In this document: in pieces, positions 7,834-14,424 of the stretch
How the letters are laid out: each line of letters starts with the position of its first letter
Position numbering within the stretch: position 1 is the stretch's first letter
Source: Acidobacteriota bacterium
Lineage (GTDB): Bacteria > Actinomycetota > Acidimicrobiia > Acidimicrobiales > UBA8190
Length of the DNA: 17,593 nt
Direction: 5' to 3'
Assembly: GCA_028872975.1 (NCBI GenBank)
Contig: JAGWNV010000017.1
Coordinates: 1-17,593 of the forward strand
Made by a program: the position numbers and the translations under genes
The notes under the pieces: generated by a model
What the model saw: only the letters and a program-made list of their open reading frames with translations
What the model was told of the DNA's origin: nothing
Databases searched by the model: none

Positions 7834-7862
7834 TTGGAGGCAACAGGCGGCGACGGTACCGT
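7834..7862 (+). promoter_or_regulatory. Promoter of the cyclic-nucleotide operon, with palindrome
   Basis: TTGGAG at 7834-7839 and TACCGT at 7857-7862 are separated by exactly 17 bases, a sound housekeeping-type promoter. Transcription would start near 7869 and leave a leader of about 29 bases with a GAGGAG ribosome-binding site. A perfect palindrome, ACGGTACCGT (7853-7862), covers the -10 and could be an operator. Confidence 0.45.
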
Positions 7863-7897
7863 TTGCACCCAGCACGTCACGGTCCCGAGGAGCGGCC

Positions 7898-8896
7898 ATG
7901 CGCATCGAATCCACCGTCACCTCGATCTCGTGGATCCCCTCGGAGGCCATCACCAGCCTCGCCACCAAGCTGCCCTTCGAGGCCGGCATCGCCCATTACG
8001 ACGAGCCCCCGCCCGACGTCGTCGACGACCTCGAGGAGCTGCGGCTGGCCGACCGGTTCCGCTTCGCCAACCGGCTCCGGGCCTGGGTCGAGGTACGCGA
8101 CGGGCGGATCGTCGACCACGGGCAGGACGGCGGGGGGCTCATCGGTTCGACGACGTTGCGGCTGGGCGGCCGGCAGGCGACATTCCAGGCCGTCGCCCTC
8201 CCCGATCTCCGGCCGCCGCCCGAGGTGACCGCCACCGAGGTCACCTTCCTCCAGACCTGCGGGGGCCGCACGGGAGTGCCGGCGCCGAGGCGGGTGCGCC
8301 GGGCGCCGTTCGTCCAGTTCTCGGCGCCCCTGGCGTGGACCACCCTGGCGCTCACCATCGGCGCCGACGGCTCCACCCGCCAGGAGCTCGTGGGGGCGAG
8401 CCCCTTCCCCCGCCACTGGCTCTACGACGGCGAGGGCAAGCTGGCCCGCAAGAGCGGCACCATCGACTTCTCGGCCTGGTACCGGAGGGCCTTCGGCAAG
8501 CACAGCCCCTGGGGCGACCGCGACTCGGCGGCCCTCGCCACCGAGGTGGAGACCGCCCTCGAGCGCCAGCTCTCCGCCGAGCTCATGCGGGGACCGGCCA
8601 AGCCCCGGATCCGCAAGGTGAAGGCGGGCACCGCCCTCACCGAGCAGGGCGAGGAGGGCGACGAGCTCATGCTCGTGCTCGACGGCGTGGTGCGCGTGGA
8701 GGTCGACGGGAGACGCATCGCCGAGTACGGCCCCGGCTCCCTCCACGGCGAGCGGGCCGTGCTCGAGGGGGGCCGGCGCACCTCCACGCTCCGGGCCGTC
8801 ACCGCCTGCACGCTGGCCGTCGCCGGCGCCGACCAGGTCGACCGCCAGGCGCTCGTCGCCCTCCGCGCCGGCCACCGGCGGGAGGAGCGTCGGTAG
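7898..8896 (+). CDS. Cyclic-nucleotide-binding-domain protein
   Basis: 332 residues in two parts. Residues 1-225 are a soluble domain that I recognise only as the conserved N-terminal part of an uncharacterised actinobacterial family; it includes SISWIPSEAI, HYDEPPPDVVDDLEEL, a GGRTG.PAPR segment and GASPFPRHWLYD. Residues about 229-325 form a CAP/PKA-like nucleotide-binding barrel ending in the phosphate-binding cassette GSLHGERAVLEGGRRTSTLRA. Glu285 and Arg294 are nine residues apart, as in protein kinase A, so cyclic nucleotide binding looks intact. The Thr after that Arg resembles cassettes of cGMP-responsive kinases and channels. There is no DNA-binding HTH after the barrel, so it is not a CRP-type regulator. 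ATG 7898 has GAGGAG five bases upstream. Its TAG directly abuts the GTG of the cyclase gene, which could make its ligand. Confidence 0.85.
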   Translation: MRIESTVTSISWIPSEAITSLATKLPFEAGIAHYDEPPPDVVDDLEELRLADRFRFANRLRAWVEVRDGRIVDHGQDGGGLIGSTTLRLGGRQATFQAVALPDLRPPPEVTATEVTFLQTCGGRTGVPAPRRVRRAPFVQFSAPLAWTTLALTIGADGSTRQELVGASPFPRHWLYDGEGKLARKSGTIDFSAWYRRAFGKHSPWGDRDSAALATEVETALERQLSAELMRGPAKPRIRKVKAGTALTEQGEEGDELMLVLDGVVRVEVDGRRIAEYGPGSLHGERAVLEGGRRTSTLRAVTACTLAVAGADQVDRQALVALRAGHRREERR

Positions 8897-10315
8897 GTGC
8901 CCTCGGTGGAGGCGGTGCAGGGAGGAGCGACGGTCGAGGGCGGGCGTCGGGACCAGGAGACGATCAGCCTCGTCCTCGCCGACGACAACCTCATCGTCCG
9001 CGAGGGGGTGCGGGCGCTGCTCGCCCTCGAGCCCGACTTCGCCGTGGTGGCAACGGCGTCGGACTACGAGGAGCTCGTGACGAGCGCCACCGAGCTCGCC
9101 CCCCAGGTCGTGGTGACCGACATCCGCATGCCTCCCGCCTTCCAGCGCGAGGGGATCGACGCCGCCCACGAGATCAGGAAGCGCCACCCCGGCACAGGGG
9201 TCGTCGTCCTGTCGCAGTTCGACGACCCCGAGTACGCCATCTCCCTCCTCGAGGAGGGGTCGGCCGGGTACGCCTATCTGCTCAAGGACCGGGTGGCCGA
9301 GGGGGACCAGCTGGCCAAGGCGGTGCGGTCGGTGGCCGCCGGCGGCTCGGTGCTCGACCCCTCCATCGTCGAGGCCATGGTCAACCCCGTGACGGGCTCG
9401 GGCGAGCTCACGCCGGCAGAGGAGGAGTTGCTCAGGCTGGTCGCCGAGGGCCGGCCAATCAAGGCCATCGCCGCCGCCCTGGGGACCACGGCCTCGGCCA
9501 CCGCCGACGACGTGGAGAAGCTCTTCCTGCGCCTGGCCCGCGACGCCAGCAGCGGTGGCCAGACGTCGCTGCGCCGGCTGCGGATGCTGCACGAGGCCAT
9601 CGTCGACCGAGAGGAGCAGGGCGAGACGCTGAGCCGGCTCCTCCCCGGAGGCGTGGCCGACATGCTGCGCGGCCACGGGCAGGTCCCCGGGGAGACGACC
9701 CGGCTCACGGTGAGCGTCCTCATGTCCGACATCCGGGGCTACTCCACCATCGCCGAGCAGGCCGACCCCAGCGCGCTGGCCCGTCAGCTCCACGTGCACC
9801 GGGGCGAGATGAACCGTGCGATCATCGCCTCGGGGGGCACGGTCATGCAGTTCGTGGGGGACGCCGTCATGGCGGTGTTCGGCGCCCCGGTGCCAATGGA
9901 GGACCACGCCGCGAGAGCGGTGGAGGCCGCCGCCGCCATGCACGGCGCCCAGGCCGAGGTGAACCGGCGGTGGGCCCGTGACGGCCTCCCCGAGTTCGGG
10001 CTCGGCATCGGCGTGACCACCGGTGAGGTGGCCGCCGCCCTCCTCGGCTCCGAGGAGCACCTCGAGTACACGATGGTGGGCGACACCGTGAACCTGGCCC
10101 AGCGCCTCCAGCAGTGGGCGGCGCCGGGCGAGTCGGTCCTGAGCGACGCCACCTACCGGGCCCTTCCCGACCCGCCCCCCGCCTCGGTCATCGAGCCGGC
10201 CCGGGTGAAGGGCCGGGAGGCGCCCGTGGGCGCATGGCGGGTGGCGGCGGCAAAGGAAGTGGTGCCGGAGCTCGACGGCCGGCAGGCCGGAGACGAGGAG
10301 GAGCGCAGATCGTGA
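8897..10315 (+). CDS. Response-regulator receiver fused to class III adenylyl/guanylyl cyclase
   Basis: 472 residues. Residues 23-145 are a receiver with acidic pair Asp29/Asp30, phospho-acceptor Asp75, Ser106 and Lys130, all in place. Residues about 169-210 align with a LuxR-type HTH (LTPAEEELLRLVAEG) but the recognition helix is degenerate. A coiled linker (about 216-265) leads to a class III cyclase (about 270-440) with metal aspartates Asp278 and Asp322, the usual 44 residues apart, and transition-state residues Asn399 and Arg403. The base-recognition pair is Gln318 (normally Lys) and Thr392. The enzyme should turn ATP or GTP into a cyclic nucleotide under phosphorylation control. GTG 8897 directly follows the stop of the cyclic-nucleotide-binding gene, and the TGA overlaps the ATPase start as GTGA. 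The receiver closely resembles the NarL-type regulator at 13719-14387. Confidence 0.92.
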   Translation: MPSVEAVQGGATVEGGRRDQETISLVLADDNLIVREGVRALLALEPDFAVVATASDYEELVTSATELAPQVVVTDIRMPPAFQREGIDAAHEIRKRHPGTGVVVLSQFDDPEYAISLLEEGSAGYAYLLKDRVAEGDQLAKAVRSVAAGGSVLDPSIVEAMVNPVTGSGELTPAEEELLRLVAEGRPIKAIAAALGTTASATADDVEKLFLRLARDASSGGQTSLRRLRMLHEAIVDREEQGETLSRLLPGGVADMLRGHGQVPGETTRLTVSVLMSDIRGYSTIAEQADPSALARQLHVHRGEMNRAIIASGGTVMQFVGDAVMAVFGAPVPMEDHAARAVEAAAAMHGAQAEVNRRWARDGLPEFGLGIGVTTGEVAAALLGSEEHLEYTMVGDTVNLAQRLQQWAAPGESVLSDATYRALPDPPPASVIEPARVKGREAPVGAWRVAAAKEVVPELDGRQAGDEEERRS

Positions 10316-11046
10316 CCATCATGGAAGCCCGAGGGCTCCGCAAGACCTACGAGTCCGAAGGGGCACCGGTCCGGGCGCTCAGGGGACTCGACATGGTGAT
10401 GGACGACGGCGAGTTCATCGCCATCATGGGCCCCTCGGGGTGCGGGAAGTCGACACTGCTCAACCTGGTGGCCGGGCTCGACACGCCCACCGAGGGCGAG
10501 GTCGTCGTGGCCGGCGAGTCGCTGGCCGAGAAGAACGAGGACGACCTCGCCCGCATGCGGCGCCGCCACATCGGCATCGTCTTCCAGTTCTTCAACCTCC
10601 TCGAGGGCATGAGCGTGCTCGAGAACGTCACGTTGCCGGCCATGATCGCCGGGACCAAGCGCCGGCAGGCCGAGAGCCGGGCCCGGGACCTCCTCGACCT
10701 CCTGGGCCTCGGCGACAAGGCCCGCAGCGCCCCCGGCGTGCTCTCCGGCGGCCAGCGCCAGCGCCTGGCCATCGCCCGGGCGCTGGCCAACGCCCCCACC
10801 CTGCTCCTCGCCGACGAGCCGACCGGCGCCCTCGACTCCGAAGGGGGCCTCGAGATCCTCGAGCTGTTCCGGCGCCTGCACGCCGGGGGCCAGGCCATCC
10901 TCCTCGTGACCCACGACGAGCACGTGGCCGCCCCGGCCAGCAGGGTCGTGCGCATGCGCGACGGCCGGGTGGAGGACGACGGCCGGGGCGCCGCCGCCGA
11001 GCCGCGCCCACCGGTGGCCGAGCCCATGAACGCCGGGGGCAGATGA
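10312..11046 (+). CDS. ABC transporter ATP-binding protein, MacB/LolD type
   Basis: A 244-residue ATPase with every expected motif: Walker A GPSGCGKS (40-47), Q-loop in VFQFFNLLEGMSVLENV, signature LSGGQ (144-148), Walker B LLLADEP (164-170), D-loop ALD, and switch His201. The sequence type (FNLLEGMSVLENV, ADEPTGALD) is that of ATPases that serve FtsX/MacB-like permeases. GTG 10312 overlaps the cyclase TGA as GTGA and has GGAGGAG upstream; ATG 10321 is an alternative start. The 3' end overlaps the kinase ATG as ATGA. No permease lies in the operon. Candidate partners are the permease at 3688-6252 and the partial one at 16691. Its place between a cyclase and a kinase suggests that signalling and export are regulated together. 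Confidence 0.93.
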   Translation: MTIMEARGLRKTYESEGAPVRALRGLDMVMDDGEFIAIMGPSGCGKSTLLNLVAGLDTPTEGEVVVAGESLAEKNEDDLARMRRRHIGIVFQFFNLLEGMSVLENVTLPAMIAGTKRRQAESRARDLLDLLGLGDKARSAPGVLSGGQRQRLAIARALANAPTLLLADEPTGALDSEGGLEILELFRRLHAGGQAILLVTHDEHVAAPASRVVRMRDGRVEDDGRGAAAEPRPPVAEPMNAGGR

Positions 11047-13217
11047 GCGCACCGGTCACCCCTCTCGTCGTCCGCGACCTCGGCCGGGCCCGTCCCTCGG
11101 GGGGGACCCTGACGGCGCGTCCCGCCGCCCTGGTGCCGGGGCTGGTGCTCGTCGTCGTGTCGGTGGCCGCCGCCGCCGGTGCGCCGGTGGTCGACCACCG
11201 GGGGGACCTCGTCTCCCAGGTGGTCCGGGCCGTCGTGGTCGGCGCCTTCGCCGCCGCCGGGGCGACGGCCCTCTGGCGCCGGCCCTCCGAGCGCCAGCCG
11301 CTCCTGCTCCTCGTGGCCACCGCCCTCGGGGCCCTGGCGACGATCTCGGCGGCCGTGGTCGACGCCCACCTCCACGGCGTGACGTCGGGAGGGGTCGTCG
11401 ACTTCGCCCGGGCGGCGGAGCCCCTCGCCCTGGCGCTTCTGCCGGTGGCGGCCATGCACCTGCTCCTCGGGCTCCCCGACGGGAGCTGCCGGTTGTCGAG
11501 AGCGGTGATCACCGGCGGCTACGTGGTGGGCGCCGGTGTCGGCCTGGCCATGTGGAGCGTCAGGCCGTCCCTGCCGCTGTGGCCCGTCGGCGCCGAGCTC
11601 GTCGTGGCCCTGGCCATCGGCGTGGTCGGCTCCCAGCGCCGCTACGCGCGGTCGATGGGGCTCGAGCGCCAGCGCCTGCAGTGGTTCGGCTGGGCGGTGT
11701 CACTGGGCCTGGAGCTGCTCCTCGTGGCCCTGGCGCTCCGGCTCCTGTGGGGCTGGCCCACCCGGGCCCCGCTCGTGGTGGCCCTGTCCACGCTGCCGGT
11801 GGCCGTGGCGTTCGCCATGGGGGCCATCCAGCGCTTCGCCGGCCGCATCGACCGCATCCTGACCCACACCGTGTCGCTCGCCGGCCTGACCGGCGTGGTG
11901 GTGGCCGTCTACCTGGTCATCGTGGTCGGCCTGGGCAGGACGCCGACCCACGCCGAGCGGTCCCTCCTGGCGCTGTCGATGGCGGCCGCCGCCGTCTCGG
12001 CCCTCGTCTACGGGCCCGCCCGCGACCGCCTCGCCCAGTACGCCAACCGCGTCGTCTACGGCGAGCGCGAGGCCCCCGACGCCGTGCTCCGCACCTTCGG
12101 CAGCCGGCTGTCTCGCGCCGTCCCCATGGACGAGCTGCTGCTGCAGGTGGCCGAGTCGCTGCGCAAGACCCTGGCCCTGTCGGTCGCCGAGGTGTGGACG
12201 GGCACGGGGGGACACCTCGAGCGGACCGTGTCGGTGCCCGACCGTCCCACGGCCAGGCTCGTGCTCGGACCCGAGGAGGAGTCGGTGGTGTCGCGGGCCG
12301 GGGTGACGGGCAACGCCTGGCTCGAGGTCTGGATGCCGGGACTCGTCGTGGGGCGCCAGCTGTCGCTGGTGCGGGTGGCCCCCACGACGCACTCGGGCCG
12401 GGTCCTCGGCCTGATCGTCGTGGTCCGGCCTCCCGGCGGCGACCAGTTCACCGACGACGACGACACCATGCTCACCGAGCTGGCCCGCCAGGTCGGCCTG
12501 GCCCTCCACAACGTGGAGCTCGACTCGGCGCTCCAGGAGTCCCTCGACGAGGTCCGCCGCCAGGCCGAGGAGCTGCGGGCCTCGCGGGCCCGCATCGTGG
12601 CCGCCTCCGACGCCGCCCGGCGGCAGATCGAGCGCAACCTCCACGACGGCGCCCAGCAGCACCTCGTGGCCCTGGCCGTCAACGTCCGCCTGGCCCGCAA
12701 GCTCGTCGAGTCCGACCCCGGCGCCTCGGCCGACATGCTCGACCAGCTCGGCCAGAGCCTCCAGGACGCCGTCACCGAGCTGCGGGCCCTGGCACACGGG
12801 ATCTACCCGCCCCTCCTCGTCGACCGGGGCATCGAGGAGGCGCTTCGTTCGGCGGCGGGCCGCGCCGCCCTCCCCACCACCGTCGAGGCGGAGGGGCTCG
12901 AGCGCTTCACGCCTGAGCAGGAGGCAGCCGTCTACTTCTGCTGCATGGAGGCGCTGCAGAACGCCGGCAAGCACGCCGGGGAGGGTGCCACGGCCGCCGT
13001 GCGGGTCTGGCGGGACGAGCGGGGGTTGTGCTTCGAGGTGCGAGACACCGGGGTCGGGTTCGACACCGCCGGTACGAAGGGCCACGGTGCCGGCTTCGTG
13101 AACATGAGCGACCGGGTGGGGGCCATCGGCGGGACGGTCCGGGTCCGCTCGGCCCTGGGCGAGGGCACGGCCGTCTCGGGCCGCATCCCCCTGGAGCCGG
13201 TCAGCCCCGCGGGTTGA
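11043..13217 (+). CDS. Membrane sensor histidine kinase with GAF-like region, HisKA_3 type
   Basis: 724 residues. About ten hydrophobic segments fill residues 28-325. A VVYGEREAPDAVLRTFGSRL segment then leads into a GAF-like region (about 345-495) and a coiled coil (about 497-530). The HisKA_3 phospho-acceptor box RRQIERNLHDGAQQ carries His534. The ATPase domain has N-box EALQNAGKHA (Asn640), DTGVGFD (Asp668) and the GAGFVNMSDRV glycine box. HisKA_3 kinases normally phosphorylate NarL-type receivers, and three receivers are encoded close by (8897, 13719 and 13201). The membrane part suggests sensing within or across the membrane, signal unknown. ATG 11043 overlaps the ATPase stop as ATGA. The 3' end overlaps a convergent response regulator by 17 bp. 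Confidence 0.92.
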   Translation: MSAPVTPLVVRDLGRARPSGGTLTARPAALVPGLVLVVVSVAAAAGAPVVDHRGDLVSQVVRAVVVGAFAAAGATALWRRPSERQPLLLLVATALGALATISAAVVDAHLHGVTSGGVVDFARAAEPLALALLPVAAMHLLLGLPDGSCRLSRAVITGGYVVGAGVGLAMWSVRPSLPLWPVGAELVVALAIGVVGSQRRYARSMGLERQRLQWFGWAVSLGLELLLVALALRLLWGWPTRAPLVVALSTLPVAVAFAMGAIQRFAGRIDRILTHTVSLAGLTGVVVAVYLVIVVGLGRTPTHAERSLLALSMAAAAVSALVYGPARDRLAQYANRVVYGEREAPDAVLRTFGSRLSRAVPMDELLLQVAESLRKTLALSVAEVWTGTGGHLERTVSVPDRPTARLVLGPEEESVVSRAGVTGNAWLEVWMPGLVVGRQLSLVRVAPTTHSGRVLGLIVVVRPPGGDQFTDDDDTMLTELARQVGLALHNVELDSALQESLDEVRRQAEELRASRARIVAASDAARRQIERNLHDGAQQHLVALAVNVRLARKLVESDPGASADMLDQLGQSLQDAVTELRALAHGIYPPLLVDRGIEEALRSAAGRAALPTTVEAEGLERFTPEQEAAVYFCCMEALQNAGKHAGEGATAAVRVWRDERGLCFEVRDTGVGFDTAGTKGHGAGFVNMSDRVGAIGGTVRVRSALGEGTAVSGRIPLEPVSPAG

Positions 13218-13620
13218 GCGTGGTGCCGGCGTCCCCGGCCCAGGCCTCCTCGAGCACGTCGGGCCCGAAGAGCTCCTTGTGGACGTAGGCGAGGGCGCCG
13301 CAGCTCCGGGCGTCGGCGGGAAGGTCCTCCTCGTCGTAGGTCGACAGCAGGATCACCCGGACCTCGGGATGGCTGGCGGTGATCCGGCGGGTGGCCTCGA
13401 TCCCGCCCATGCCTTCCATGTTGATGTCCATGAGCACGAGGTCCGGCCCCAGGTCCTCGGCCCGGGTCACCGCCTCCTCGCCCGACCGGGCATCGCCCAC
13501 CACCTCGAAGCCGGCCGTCATGGCCACCACCGCCTTGGCGGCGGCCCGGAACGGGGCCTGGTCGTCGACGACGAGGACGCGCCGCTGGCCGTCGCCGGCC
13601 CGGTTTCCGTCCGCCCCCAT
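13201..13620 (-). CDS. Receiver-only response regulator
   Basis: 139 residues consisting only of a receiver domain: acidic pair Asp19/Asp20 in VLVVDDQ, phospho-acceptor Asp65 in LMDINMEGMGGIEA, Ser93 in ILLSTYD and Lys115 in YVHKE. The NINMEGMGG-like loop and the spacing are those of NarL/FixJ receivers, but there is no HTH or other output domain, so it may act as a phosphate sink, shuttle or protein-interaction switch. ATG 13620 is chosen because the receiver starts shortly after it and CAGGAT lies six bases upstream; the in-frame sequence before it is not domain-like. It is the last gene of the minus-strand group, and its end overlaps the end of the convergent kinase gene by 17 bp, which makes the kinase its likely partner. 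Confidence 0.87.
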   Translation of the reverse strand: MGADGNRAGDGQRRVLVVDDQAPFRAAAKAVVAMTAGFEVVGDARSGEEAVTRAEDLGPDLVLMDINMEGMGGIEATRRITASHPEVRVILLSTYDEEDLPADARSCGALAYVHKELFGPDVLEEAWAGDAGTTLNPRG

Positions 13621-13626
13621 GGCCCC

Positions 13627-13632
13627 ATCCTG
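13627..13632 (-). promoter_or_regulatory. Weak -10-like element for the receiver-only gene
   Basis: CAGGAT on the minus strand is followed by six bases and then ATG 13620. This matches the leaderless spacing seen for other genes here, although the first base is not T. Confidence 0.27.
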
Positions 13633-13701
13633 GCAGGCGGCCGACCGGGCCGACCACAGAGACAGCACGCCCGCCGGCGGTGGGGCCAGCACCCGGGGCG
13701 G

Positions 13702-13718
13702 CCCCGGCAGGCCCGGGG
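13702..13718 (-). terminator. Hairpin abutting the NarL-type regulator stop
   Basis: CCCCGG and CCGGGG make a 6-bp GC stem with a 5-base loop directly after the TGA at 13719-13721 on the minus strand. An overlapping alternative pairing with the neighbouring CCGGGGC is possible. There is no T tract. It could separate expression of the two regulators. Confidence 0.3.
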
Positions 13719-14387
13719 TCAGGTGCCCTGGGCGGACAGGAACAGGAGGACGGCCTTCACCCGCCGGTGGACGTCGGGCTCCTGGGAGAGGCCGAGCTTC
13801 GAGAAGATGGAGTTGATGTGCTTCTCCACGGCCCGCTCCGAGAGCACGAGTGCGGCGGCGACGGCGGCGTTGTTCTTCCCCGTGGCCATCTCGGCCAGGA
13901 TCTCCGTCTCCCGGGGGGTGAGCAGCCGCAGGGGGGAGTCGGCGGGCTTCGAGCGGGCGGTGACGAGGGCGTCGACGACTTCGGGGTCGATGACCGAGCC
14001 GCCCCGGGCCACCTCCCGGATGGCCTCGGCCAGCTGGTCGATGTCCGACACCCGCTCCTTGAGCAGGTATGCCCGGCCCCTCGATCCCTGCTCGAGGAAG
14101 CTGAGGGCGTAGGCGGGCTCGGAGTACTGCGACAGGAGGACCACGCCGGCGTCGGGGAGCCGCTGGCGCAGCTCGTTGGCGGCCCGGATCCCCTCGTCGG
14201 TCCCGGTGGGCGGCATGCGGATGTCGGTCACGACGACGTCGGGCGCCTCGGCGTCGATGGCGTCGAGGAGAGACTGGTAGTCCTCGCACGTGGTGCGCAG
14301 CTCGAGATCGTCTTCGCCGGCGATCAGCTTGGCGACGCCTTCGCGCACGAGGTAGTTGTCCTCGGCCAGCACGACGCGGATCGCCAC
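13719..14387 (-). CDS. NarL/FixJ-family response regulator with LuxR-type HTH
   Basis: 222 residues. The receiver (about 3-125) has Glu9/Asp10, phospho-acceptor Asp55 in VVVTDIRMPP, Ser86 and Lys110 in AYLLKERV. The C-terminal HTH (about 155-212) shows LTPRETEILAEMATGKNNAAVA and the DNA-reading helix around SERAVEKHINSIFSKLGL, so it should be a phosphorylation-activated transcription factor. It shares long stretches with the receiver and remnant HTH of the receiver-cyclase protein (VVVTDIRMPP, AYLLK[ED]RV, GGSV[IL]DP), pointing to a common ancestor and possibly the same kinase. GTG 14387 is the first start after an in-frame TAG and stands six bases behind TAGGCT. It lies 37 bases downstream of the MBL hydrolase gene. 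Confidence 0.92.
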   Translation of the reverse strand: MAIRVVLAEDNYLVREGVAKLIAGEDDLELRTTCEDYQSLLDAIDAEAPDVVVTDIRMPPTGTDEGIRAANELRQRLPDAGVVLLSQYSEPAYALSFLEQGSRGRAYLLKERVSDIDQLAEAIREVARGGSVIDPEVVDALVTARSKPADSPLRLLTPRETEILAEMATGKNNAAVAAALVLSERAVEKHINSIFSKLGLSQEPDVHRRVKAVLLFLSAQGT

Positions 14388-14393
14388 GATGGC

Positions 14394-14399
14394 AGCCTA
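14394..14399 (-). promoter_or_regulatory. -10 element for leaderless NarL-type regulator
   Basis: TAGGCT on the minus strand is followed by six bases and the GTG start at 14387. A TCGACC (14417-14422), matching four of six -35 bases, lies 17 bases further upstream. No ribosome-binding site is seen, consistent with a leaderless transcript. Confidence 0.45.
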
Positions 14400-14424
14400 G
14401 GCGAGCACCGCGCCACGGTCGACG

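Noticed and set aside
6401..7897. In-frame extension of the cyclic-nucleotide-binding gene far upstream
   Set aside because: The extension is Arg/Pro-rich out-of-frame sequence of the FAD oxidoreductase. A ribosome-binding site, a promoter and the conserved N-terminus all place the start at 7898.
7877..10060. A 727-codon open frame on the minus strand opposite the nucleotide-binding and cyclase genes
   Set aside because: Low-complexity Gly/Arg/His/Leu sequence with no motif. The plus strand holds two genes with intact catalytic or ligand-binding residues.
11700..13085. A 461-codon minus-strand frame opposite the kinase
   Set aside because: Biased composition and no domain; the plus-strand kinase has all of its H, N and G boxes.
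13681..13718. Programmed element or attenuator in the GC-rich repeats between the two response regulators
   Set aside because: Several short GC hairpins are possible, but there is no T tract, leader peptide or conserved riboswitch core. Only a weak terminator is listed.
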